Shown: piece by piece, positions 7,560 to 15,028 of the stretch
How positions within the stretch are numbered: position 1 is the first letter of the stretch
Layout of the letters: the number at the start of each line of letters is the position of its first letter
Source of the DNA: Cyclobacteriaceae bacterium
GTDB lineage: Bacteria > Bacteroidota > Bacteroidia > Cytophagales > Cyclobacteriaceae
Direction: 5' to 3'
NCBI GenBank assembly: GCA_024644875.1
Contig: JAHEGY010000035.1
Coordinates: 1-40,366, forward strand
Length of the DNA stretch: 40,366 bases
Position numbers and translations under genes: made by a program
The notes under the pieces: model-generated
The model's database searches: none
What the model saw: only the letters and a program-made list of their open reading frames with translations
Told to the model about the DNA's origin: nothing

Positions 7560-9899
7560 TTATGATACCGTTACACAGTCTTCCGGACAAACCTGCCGGC
7601 ATCCATCACATTTTATGCATTTTTCCTGATCGATACTATGCACTTCATAAGGTGTAAAAGCAATCGCATCAACAGGACAGTTCTGGGCACACTTAGTACA
7701 TCCTATACAGGTTTCCTCAATATGATATTTTACAAGGTCCCTGCACTTGCCTGTAGGACATTTCCCATGTATATGTGCTTCATACTCATCCTTGAAGTAT
7801 CTTAAAGTTGACAATACAGGATTCGGTGCTGTTTTTCCCAATCCGCAAAGGCTGCCTTTTTTTGTCCAGCCTGATAAATTCTCAAGTTCTTCTATATCTT
7901 TTGGCGAGCCTTTCCCAGTACATATTTTATTCAGAATATCAAGCATCCTCTTGGTACCCACCCTACAAAATGTACATTTTCCACAGGATTCACTTTGGGT
8001 AAAGGAAAGGAAATACCTGGCGATATCCACCATACAATCTGTATCGTCGAGGACCACAAGACCTCCGGATCCCATCATGGCACCCACTTCTTCCAGAGAT
8101 TCAAAATCCACCGGAGTATCCATCAACCAGTGCGGGATACACCCCCCTGAGGGTCCTCCTATCTGAACGGCTTTAAGTTCCCTGTCTCCTGCTACACCAC
8201 CGCCGATATCTTCCACAATTTCGCGAATCGTAATTCCCATGGGTACTTCTATCAATCCTCCCCGGTTAACCTTCCCTGCCAGCGCAAAGACTTTGGTACC
8301 CTTAGACAACTGTGTCCCGTGATTTGTAAATTCAAACACGCCGTTTTTTATAATATAGGCTATCTGGGCAAAGGTTTCTGTATTATTTACCAGTGTGGGA
8401 TTACCCCATAAACCCTTTTCTGCGGGGAAGGGTGGTCGTAATTTTGGGAAACCGCGATTTCCCTCGATAGAAGCGATAAGTGCTGTCTCTTCACCGCATA
8501 TAAATGCACCAGCCCCTTCAAATATATTTATGTCAAATGAAAAATCCGTACCCAGGATATTTTTGCCCAGATACCCTCTTTCCCGGCATATTTTAAGGGC
8601 CTCCCGGATCCTCTGCACAGCCAAAGGATATTCCGCCCTAATGTAAAAATATCCCTCTGTCGCTCCTGTGGCATATGCACCTATCACCATTCCTTCAATT
8701 ACCCGATAAGGATATGACTCCAGTATCATTCTATCCATAAAAGCACCAGGATCACCTTCATCGCCATTACATATTATATATTTAGTTTCACTGACCTGAC
8801 CCCTCACGATCCGCCATTTTTCACCTGTACTGAAACCGCCGCCGCCGCGCCCCCGGATACCACTATCGATTATACGTTGAACCACCTCACCGGAATCCAG
8901 CTCATTCAGGCATATCTTCATAGCTCTGAATCCTCCACTTTGCTGATACTCTTCGATGTCAAGAGGATCAAGAACACCTCTATGTTCCGTGGCTATGGGA
9001 ACTTGTCGACCGAGAAATGAAGATACCTGTTTTTCCCTGACATTGAGTTCAAAACGCTCCACTCCGTCCCAGTTATGGTCGGTCTGGATATCTTCTGCAA
9101 ATTCAAATAAAGAAGATTTCAACCGGTCCCAGAATCCCTTTGGCTTAAAATGCTTTTTGATTATTGCATTTACATCGCCTGGTTTCACGTGAGCATACAA
9201 TACTGGCTCTTTCCCGCTGGGTATCATCTCAAGAAGCGGTACCTGGTGACACATCCCAACGCAACCAACCTTCTTCATGTTTACATTCAAACCATTCGAT
9301 ACAACGGCTTTTTCCAGGGATTTTTTAACTTCTTCACTTCCACTGGCCACACAGCATGATCCCAGTCCGATCCGGATCTCACCCTGCTGGCCATCCAAAC
9401 TATCTCCTGAAATTCCCGCTTTCCTGGAAGGATTGTTCAGATCATGCTCAAACGATCCGATGACCTGGTCCACATCCTCAATCCCCACATGCCCATAGGT
9501 AGTAGCATCGATCTGAACCACAGGTGCCAGGGTACAACAACCAAGGCAATTTACTTTTTCAAGCGAATACTTCCCTTTTTCATCGGTGTTTTTCCCATCA
9601 GGGAGTTCTAATGATCTCCCAAAAGCATCATACACCAATTCTGCCCCTTTAACATGGCAGGCAGTCCCTGTACAAACTTTGATGATATGCTCACCAGCCG
9701 GTTCAAGCCTGAACTGGGTATAAAAACTTGCTACACCCATGATCAGGTCGGGTGTAATATCGGTTGTTTCGCATACCTGTTTAAGAATATCTTCCGGTAA
9801 ATAGTTGAATTCATTCTGTATTACCTGTAAAATAGGTATTACAGCCTTTTTCTCCCTGCCTTTTTCCTTAATTACCTGATCTATATTTAACTCTGCCAT
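7560..9899 (-). CDS. Fused NuoE-NuoF type NADH-oxidising diaphorase (HydCB-like)
   Basis: A 779-residue fusion with a NuoE/HydC thioredoxin-like [2Fe-2S] domain first (residues 1-155; C76, C81, C118, C122). A second thioredoxin-like [2Fe-2S] domain follows (about 175-250; C182/C183, C213, C217). The FMN/NADH-binding NuoF core spans about 285-700: RGRGGGGFS for FMN, NGDEGDPGAFMDR for the nucleotide, and GAGAFICGEETALIAS. The NuoF [4Fe-4S] ligands are C639, C642, C645 and C685. Two C-terminal [4Fe-4S] sets are at 731-741 and 761-771. This matches the NAD-reactive module of HydB/HndC hydrogenases and NAD-dependent formate dehydrogenases, with the small subunit fused on. It should exchange electrons between NAD(H) and the adjacent GltD-related protein in the cytosol. 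No hydrogenase or formate dehydrogenase gene is visible in the window. Confidence 0.95.
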   Translation of the reverse strand: MAELNIDQVIKEKGREKKAVIPILQVIQNEFNYLPEDILKQVCETTDITPDLIMGVASFYTQFRLEPAGEHIIKVCTGTACHVKGAELVYDAFGRSLELPDGKNTDEKGKYSLEKVNCLGCCTLAPVVQIDATTYGHVGIEDVDQVIGSFEHDLNNPSRKAGISGDSLDGQQGEIRIGLGSCCVASGSEEVKKSLEKAVVSNGLNVNMKKVGCVGMCHQVPLLEMIPSGKEPVLYAHVKPGDVNAIIKKHFKPKGFWDRLKSSLFEFAEDIQTDHNWDGVERFELNVREKQVSSFLGRQVPIATEHRGVLDPLDIEEYQQSGGFRAMKICLNELDSGEVVQRIIDSGIRGRGGGGFSTGEKWRIVRGQVSETKYIICNGDEGDPGAFMDRMILESYPYRVIEGMVIGAYATGATEGYFYIRAEYPLAVQRIREALKICRERGYLGKNILGTDFSFDINIFEGAGAFICGEETALIASIEGNRGFPKLRPPFPAEKGLWGNPTLVNNTETFAQIAYIIKNGVFEFTNHGTQLSKGTKVFALAGKVNRGGLIEVPMGITIREIVEDIGGGVAGDRELKAVQIGGPSGGCIPHWLMDTPVDFESLEEVGAMMGSGGLVVLDDTDCMVDIARYFLSFTQSESCGKCTFCRVGTKRMLDILNKICTGKGSPKDIEELENLSGWTKKGSLCGLGKTAPNPVLSTLRYFKDEYEAHIHGKCPTGKCRDLVKYHIEETCIGCTKCAQNCPVDAIAFTPYEVHSIDQEKCIKCDGCRQVCPEDCVTVS

Positions 9900-11777
9900 T
9901 TAGATTCCTATACAATACAGAAAATTGTACCCTCGTATATATATTCTGCCATCAGAAAATGACGGCGTACTGACGGATCCTTCACCTAATTCCGGTTCTC
10001 CGAGCAGTGTCATGGTCCTGTCCTTTTTGAAAATATGCATTTTACCCCCCATATCAAGGAAAAACACTTTGTTGTCAGCTATCATCGGGGAGGCATAAAT
10101 GCCATCGTCGCATTCAAATTCCCAGAGAAGTTCTCCATTCGATGCATCATAGCAAACGATCACACCATAGCTGGTACCAATAAATAACAGGCCATCATCG
10201 ACTACAGGACTGGCCACTTCCGGGAGATACTCATTAGTCTCCCATAGTATCTCGGGCTGTTGTCCTGGCTTAATGGCTGCCAGCACGGCATATTCATTGG
10301 TGGCATAGACTATCCCTTCCGAAAATCCGGGTGATGGTCCTACTTCTCCCATCAGGCAATCGATAGACCACAATTCCTCACCCGTCAGCGGATTATATCC
10401 CGCTACCTGAGGACTTGTTGATAAGATTAGTTCAGTACGACCTCCCATGTCGGCTAATATTGGTGAAGCCCAGGATATTTTCGAATTTCTTGGCGTTTCC
10501 CACTTTGTTTCCCCGGTTGATACATCCAGGCCAAGCACTTTGCCCTGTTTATTGGTATCAAACTGTATAAGCAATATTCCTTTATATATCAACAATGAAG
10601 ATGAATGTCCATAGTGATTGTCCGGCATGCCCAGATTCCTTGCCCATTTTCTTTTTCCTTCCCTATCCACACATACAACATCACCTGTCGCATAAATAGC
10701 ACAAACATTAACTCCATCTGTCGCAACAGTAGGTGCCGCATAACCAGTATCATCCGTAACCCTTGGGACCTCGCTCGTATTCCTCGCCACATCATTAACA
10801 GGGTGTTCCCATATCACCTCTCCATTGTTCCGGTTATAACAATAAATAAACTGAGAGGTAGCGTCAGCCCCGGTCAGAAAAAGTCTGTCTCCCCAGATCG
10901 CCGGTGAGTTATACCCGTGCAATGGGATTTCAGCTTTCCACAGGATATTTCTCCCGGTGGCACCATCCCAATCTACCGGTATATTCTTATGATTAGAAAG
11001 TCCGAGACCGTAAGGTCCTCTGAAAGAAGGAAACTGCTTACTATAATTCAAGGATCCCGTTTTGCTTTCAGCAATTGCTGTTTCGGGTACTGTTTCGGGT
11101 TCTTGCTCAGATTCAGCTGCTGAAGTTTCACCTGTTACCTGTTCTGATCCTTCCTCCTGCTGTTCTGTCAATGGCCTAGCTTCATTAGGTTCTTCAATGG
11201 ATTCCGATTCCGTCGTGATTTGTTCAGCATCATCTGAGGTCCTGATGGCTATTTCCTCTACTTCCGGATCTTCAGCCGTATCTTCAAGACTAGCCAGACT
11301 GTATGGCTCAGCAAGCTTGTCATTGGACAGATAGGCAGCAATTAACGCAAGCCCAAATATCGATATCACTGAATACATGATCCATTTCTGCGCAGCCATC
11401 AATTCCCTGCCCAGGTGGCGATCCTCGCTTCCCGGCTCTTCCAGTTTATCACTATAAGACTGATACATTCTAAGAGATATAACAAGGATGACAACGCCGC
11501 CAATCAAGATAAAGGCTCCTGCCCTTATTTGCCATTGTTTGGTAAAATAGGCTTTACGCACCATCAGATCAAGTCGCCGGATGTCCTCCTTGAGTTCCTC
11601 ATTACTTGTGTCTTTCCTGAGCTGCTCCACGAGATTTGCCAGCAGTTCATTCTCCAAAGGTTCCGATCGCTGGAGCTGCCAGTAATTCAGGATCATGATG
11701 ATACTTACAATAGCCGAGAAAATTCCGGCAATTACAGCTATCCTCCATGTTGTCTTTTGTTTTTCTTGAATATTCAC
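9900..11777 (-). CDS. Three-TM membrane protein with acidic linker and C-terminal PQQ-like beta-propeller
   Basis: A 625-residue protein starting at GTG, whose GTGA overlaps the stop of the NapH-like gene; the next gene begins directly after its TAA. TM segments lie at about residues 12-31, 86-103 and 132-150, with a charged, probably coiled segment (40-75) between the first two. An acidic Glu/Ser/Thr-rich linker spans about 165-240. The propeller begins at SFRGPYGLGLS (about 251-261) and contains repeated PQQ-type blades such as GELLWEFECDDGIYASPMIADN. Three TM helices with a cytoplasmic N-terminus would put the propeller in the periplasm, tethered by a flexible spacer. Its place between the NapH-like protein and the diaphorase suggests a structural or docking role at the membrane end of the redox chain. 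Function is inferred from context only. Confidence 0.85.
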   Translation of the reverse strand: MNIQEKQKTTWRIAVIAGIFSAIVSIIMILNYWQLQRSEPLENELLANLVEQLRKDTSNEELKEDIRRLDLMVRKAYFTKQWQIRAGAFILIGGVVILVISLRMYQSYSDKLEEPGSEDRHLGRELMAAQKWIMYSVISIFGLALIAAYLSNDKLAEPYSLASLEDTAEDPEVEEIAIRTSDDAEQITTESESIEEPNEARPLTEQQEEGSEQVTGETSAAESEQEPETVPETAIAESKTGSLNYSKQFPSFRGPYGLGLSNHKNIPVDWDGATGRNILWKAEIPLHGYNSPAIWGDRLFLTGADATSQFIYCYNRNNGEVIWEHPVNDVARNTSEVPRVTDDTGYAAPTVATDGVNVCAIYATGDVVCVDREGKRKWARNLGMPDNHYGHSSSLLIYKGILLIQFDTNKQGKVLGLDVSTGETKWETPRNSKISWASPILADMGGRTELILSTSPQVAGYNPLTGEELWSIDCLMGEVGPSPGFSEGIVYATNEYAVLAAIKPGQQPEILWETNEYLPEVASPVVDDGLLFIGTSYGVIVCYDASNGELLWEFECDDGIYASPMIADNKVFFLDMGGKMHIFKKDRTMTLLGEPELGEGSVSTPSFSDGRIYIRGYNFLYCIGI

Positions 11778-13063
11778 TTGATCTGTTTCATTATTTCATC
11801 AAAATCAGGTTTACCAACCGGGCAATAATCCATACATCTTCCACAACTCACACAATTTCCTTTATCCGGTTCATAGTCTTTACGGTTCCTGTATATTGTT
11901 TTCCCCATAAAAATCAATCCAAAGGCCAGACCCAGGAATCCCCCCAGAATCCAGCCGCCATAATAAAATTGTGACCGGATCACTGCTGCTTCTTCCAATA
12001 AGGTCTCCATAGTCTTTCCGGAAGCCAGAAAAGTCTGAACATCAATATGGTCAGGATCATTCTTTAGCTCAGGTTGGGTAATCATTAACTCAGCCAGGCT
12101 AACCGTTGTATTAGCCCTGGATAAGTATATATGAGATTTGGATCCAATATATCCGCCAATCAGTACCAGCACAGGAAGAATTAATATCGACAATATGAAT
12201 TTATTAATATCCTTCCTATTTGATACCGGTTCAATAACCGGTTTGTTAATGGCATCTACCGGGCAGGAATGGGCACATAATTTACAATCCACACATTCTG
12301 AAGGTGTAATGCTCAAATGCCATTTCGAAAAACTTGACATCCAGTTCAGCAGGACCCCATAAGGGCATAGAAAGCGACAATAAGGCCTGGCGACAAACAT
12401 CCCGAGGAGCAGGAAACTACCTCCCAGAATGAGCATTTCAAAAGAAGCATCCATCCTGAAAATACCTATAAACGGATCGTAACGGCAAATAATAAAATCT
12501 GTATTGGTGGCGGCATAAAGTATAGAAAGCCCCAGGTAGAGGTATGGGATCAGTCCCAATACCTTACGAACAGGCGAGGGAATGGAGATGGGTTTGAGGA
12601 TCACCAGTTCCTGAATAGCTCCAAGTGGACAGGCAGAAGCACAAAATACACGACCCATGAAAAGCGCAAATATCAAGGGTAGTACAAAAAATAACAGGGC
12701 AGTGAGCGATATGGCGTACGCCGGATTAAACAGCGTTAGTGTAACATTCTGGATGCCGCCTATAGAACAGATACACCCATTCCTGTAAAATCCAAAATAA
12801 ATTAAGGCGAACACGGATAAATACAGGATACCACGGCGGGAACGCTTCTTAATGGCCAGCCATGAAGTCAGAACCAGCACAATCAATAAGATAACCACAT
12901 CCAGGATCTCCATAGAAGCCCACCTTGGTTCCGGGGCAAGCGGAGAGGGGACCAAATAATCTGATTCGAAATCAGGTCTTGGGAAGCGTTGCTGCGCAAA
13001 AGAAACCACTGATATCAGCAGGCCGCTAAAAAATGTAATGATCGCTATTCTGTTATTCTTCAA
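11774..13063 (-). CDS. NapH/NosR-like polytopic membrane 4Fe-4S protein
   Basis: A 429-residue membrane protein starting at TTG (13063), preceded by an AAAGAGAG stretch; I see no in-frame ATG or GTG back to the preceding stop. After an N-terminal hydrophobic segment there are about six more TM helices. Both NapH/NosR signature CX3CP motifs are present: FCASACPLGAIQE (C141, C145) and YCRFLCPYG (C229, C233). RNGCICSIGGIQ (C97, C99) also matches NosR-type proteins. Two cytosolic-type [4Fe-4S] sets follow: C257, C260, C263, C267 and C404, C407, C410, C414. No FMN-binding periplasmic domain is present, unlike full NosR. Proteins of this family pass electrons between quinol or cytosolic donors and periplasmic partners. 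The upstream Tat ferredoxin is the obvious NapG-like partner, and the downstream genes could supply NADH-derived electrons. Confidence 0.92.
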   Translation of the reverse strand: MKNNRIAIITFFSGLLISVVSFAQQRFPRPDFESDYLVPSPLAPEPRWASMEILDVVILLIVLVLTSWLAIKKRSRRGILYLSVFALIYFGFYRNGCICSIGGIQNVTLTLFNPAYAISLTALLFFVLPLIFALFMGRVFCASACPLGAIQELVILKPISIPSPVRKVLGLIPYLYLGLSILYAATNTDFIICRYDPFIGIFRMDASFEMLILGGSFLLLGMFVARPYCRFLCPYGVLLNWMSSFSKWHLSITPSECVDCKLCAHSCPVDAINKPVIEPVSNRKDINKFILSILILPVLVLIGGYIGSKSHIYLSRANTTVSLAELMITQPELKNDPDHIDVQTFLASGKTMETLLEEAAVIRSQFYYGGWILGGFLGLAFGLIFMGKTIYRNRKDYEPDKGNCVSCGRCMDYCPVGKPDFDEIMKQIK

Positions 13064-13070
13064 AAGTCTC

Positions 13071-13283
13071 TCTTTAACTCTTCTAAGCTATTCTTAAGTC
13101 ATTTTAACTATTCTAAACTATTCTTAAGTCATTTTAACTATTCTAAACTATTCTTAAGTCATCTTAACTCTTCTTAACAATTCGTATGTCATCTTAACTC
13201 TTCGAAACTCTTCTTAAGTCATCTTAACTCTTCGTAACTTTTCCAAATTCTTTATAACTCTTCCAATCTCTTTATAACTCCTC
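13071..13283. repeat. Degenerate 30-bp tandem repeats built from about 10-bp sub-repeats
   Basis: The spacer between the ferredoxin and NapH-like genes is almost wholly tandem repeats with an exact 30-bp period. Seven units start at 13081, 13111, 13141, 13171, 13201, 13231 and 13261, plus a partial unit at 13071. Each unit is three related decamers of the form TTCTTAACTC / TTCTAAACTA / TTCTTAAGTC. The first three units are nearly identical; the later ones drift. Units 3 and 5 contain the perfect small palindrome TTAAG-TCAT-CTTAA, which would fold as a 5-bp stem with a 4-base loop in the transcript; units 1 and 2 have one mismatch. The last unit reaches the ferredoxin stop codon. Stops fall in each frame I read, so it is not a missed gene. 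Confidence 0.9.
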
Positions 13284-13865
13284 TTAACTTTTCGTAAAAT
13301 CTCCTTTAAAATTATATGGTTTACTGGCCGGTGCCCGTGTTATGGCATCCGATGGGCAAAGCCTGGCTATAGTACATTGATTGCAATTAAGACACAGATC
13401 ATGACGGATCTGCAGATGTAAAGATCCATTTCCAAAAGCAGAGCATCCTTTTACACATTTACCACATCCAATACACAGGTCCTCATCAATTGTATATTCA
13501 AAAAATGGTTCCTCAATAAAATCTCTTTTTATAGCTGCTGTAGGACAAAGCTGGTTTTCTGCTCCTGTATGTAGATCAATAACTCCAGGTTTAAAATATC
13601 CCCCGCATAGATCACAATATCCACAAAGGTCAAAGGCATGAACGCATTTTACAGCGGAAGGGGTCAAAACACATTCTTCAGCACATCTGCCACATTGTGT
13701 GCATTCAAAAGGATCGATCTGCCATACCCATTCCTCCTTTGTTGATTTGCTCAATGCCAGTCCACTTACTCCACCTATTCCAATGGCGAGTGTTAACCGG
13801 GCGGTGGAACGAATAAATTCCCTCCTTTTGTTGGCTTTATTTTCAGGAGATTTTTCCATGTCCAT
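13284..13865 (-). CDS. Tat-exported ferredoxin with four [4Fe-4S] motifs (NapG-like)
   Basis: A 193-residue Fe-S protein with a twin-arginine leader (KRREFIRSTARLTLAIG, about residues 13-29), so it should be folded with clusters in the cytosol and exported. It has 17 cysteines: C55, C58, C61, C65, then C74, C81, C84, C87, C107, then CIGCGKCVKGC (131-141), then CLNCNQC with C170. That is enough for four [4Fe-4S] clusters, as in NapG. It starts 23 bases inside the preceding small gene (ATG at 13865; a second ATG at 13859 is equally possible). The downstream NapH-like gene makes a NapGH-type pair likely: a membrane electron carrier plus a periplasmic ferredoxin. No periplasmic nitrate reductase gene is nearby, so the terminal acceptor is unknown. 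Confidence 0.9.
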   Translation of the reverse strand: MDMEKSPENKANKRREFIRSTARLTLAIGIGGVSGLALSKSTKEEWVWQIDPFECTQCGRCAEECVLTPSAVKCVHAFDLCGYCDLCGGYFKPGVIDLHTGAENQLCPTAAIKRDFIEEPFFEYTIDEDLCIGCGKCVKGCSAFGNGSLHLQIRHDLCLNCNQCTIARLCPSDAITRAPASKPYNFKGDFTKS

Positions 13866-14049
13866 TAGCTTTTAAATCCGTAACCTTCTGACAGGAATTG
13901 AACTTGCCACACATCTTACATACCTCAGAAGCCGTACAATCTTCGGTGGTTTTGATGGTGCGTTGACTAACTAAAAATCCAACTGAGGAGACTAGTCCAC
14001 CTAAGAGTGTGTAGCGGGCAAAATCCTGTATAAAATTTCTTCTATTCAT
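13843..14049 (-). CDS. 68-residue Tat-leader protein with four cysteines
   Basis: A small protein of unrecognised family. It begins NRRNFIQDFARYTLLGG, a plausible twin-arginine leader with a hydrophobic core, and then has only about 35 further residues. These contain four cysteines with near-symmetric spacing, C38-X5-C44-X2-C47-X5-C53, suited to one Fe-S cluster or a metal. The ATG directly follows the TAG of the NHL-like gene and the 3' end overlaps the ferredoxin gene by 23 bases, so it is translated as part of the operon. This tight coupling and the matching Tat leader support a real gene. It could be a tiny electron carrier or an assembly or anchor partner of the ferredoxin; that is inference. 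Confidence 0.75.
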   Translation of the reverse strand: MNRRNFIQDFARYTLLGGLVSSVGFLVSQRTIKTTEDCTASEVCKMCGKFNSCQKVTDLKANGHGKIS

Positions 14050-15018
14050 CTAGATAATGTTTCTTTCAAAAATCCTGATCTTCCCTGACGTAATGTCGAG
14101 GACATAGATCTTTCCATTTTCATCAACCGCAATGTCGGCTGGTTCGCTATCGCCCTCAAAATCATCCGGAGCGGCCACCACGCAGTCCAGTTCCCCTGAG
14201 GGTTTATAGACCTTTATCCTGGTAAGACCCTTCTCGCTCGTAACAAATGATCCATCTTCCATAATGGCAATATGTGCGGGATTACAGCAGCCTGTAAATC
14301 CTTCGATCTCGAAGGAGGGTTTTCCCCAGAAGGCCCGTACAGCGCCATCATCCGTATAGTTTTCTACCTTTAACAATCCGGAATTCACTACCCAGAGTTG
14401 ATTATCCGGATCCACTTCCAGGTCAAAGTAAGGACTTGGAAGAATAAAACCATAATTACCATCCAGCCGGCCGGTTCCATCAAATGAATCCAATATTTCT
14501 CCTTTTGTATTCAGGCGAATTACCTGTCGGTTCCCTGCATCAGCCAGGAATGTGACCGTATCCTTAAATGCTATCGCCGTGATCAGAGTTTTCTCTCCAA
14601 AGTCTTCCCAGCGGTCTATGGTTTTACCCTCCGGGCTGAGCACTAGAACGTAGTTTTGACAGGCCAGGTAGAGCGCCCCTTCCGGGGAAAAAGATACAGC
14701 AGTAAGAGGCCCTTTTATTGGCATATTTATTCTTTCCAGCCCGGAAGAATCGATAACCTGAAGATGATCTTTATAAGCAATGGCTATCAGATCATTTTTA
14801 ACATCTATGGCCTTGGGTCCCTCAATGTTCAAACCAATTCTTCTGGCCTCTTTGAACTTTATCATCGAAGGGTCCACTGCCTTAAACTCATCAAATTCGT
14901 ATGCATAAGGATTATTTGCTTTATCCTTTATCTCTCCTGACATAAAATCACCAAGTATAATCACAAGGATCAATAATCCAAGTACTACAACAATGATATA
15001 GATAAAGATCTTTTTCAT
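14050..15018 (-). CDS. Membrane-anchored NHL-like six-bladed beta-propeller protein
   Basis: A 322-residue protein with an N-terminal TM anchor (about residues 3-23, IFIYIIVVVLGLLILVI), so the propeller should face the periplasm. Repeats of the type GPLTAVSFSPEGALYLAC, PYFDLEVDPDNQLWVVNSG and PADIAVDENGKIYVLD are typical NHL/SMP-30-like blades. A vicinal cysteine pair occurs in FTGCCNPAHIAI (C244, C245), close to the central channel side of a blade; this could bind a metal or form a disulfide. The stop is immediately followed by the ATG of the 68-residue Tat protein. No catalytic residues can be assigned. Its position among Fe-S export proteins suggests a partner or sensor in the same redox system. 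Confidence 0.85.
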   Translation of the reverse strand: MKKIFIYIIVVVLGLLILVIILGDFMSGEIKDKANNPYAYEFDEFKAVDPSMIKFKEARRIGLNIEGPKAIDVKNDLIAIAYKDHLQVIDSSGLERINMPIKGPLTAVSFSPEGALYLACQNYVLVLSPEGKTIDRWEDFGEKTLITAIAFKDTVTFLADAGNRQVIRLNTKGEILDSFDGTGRLDGNYGFILPSPYFDLEVDPDNQLWVVNSGLLKVENYTDDGAVRAFWGKPSFEIEGFTGCCNPAHIAIMEDGSFVTSEKGLTRIKVYKPSGELDCVVAAPDDFEGDSEPADIAVDENGKIYVLDITSGKIRIFERNII

Positions 15019-15028
15019 ATTATGCGGA

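Noticed and set aside
13071-13283. Possible CRISPR array (regular 30-bp repeats)
   Set aside because: Units are contiguous, degenerate and have no unique spacers, and no cas gene is present.
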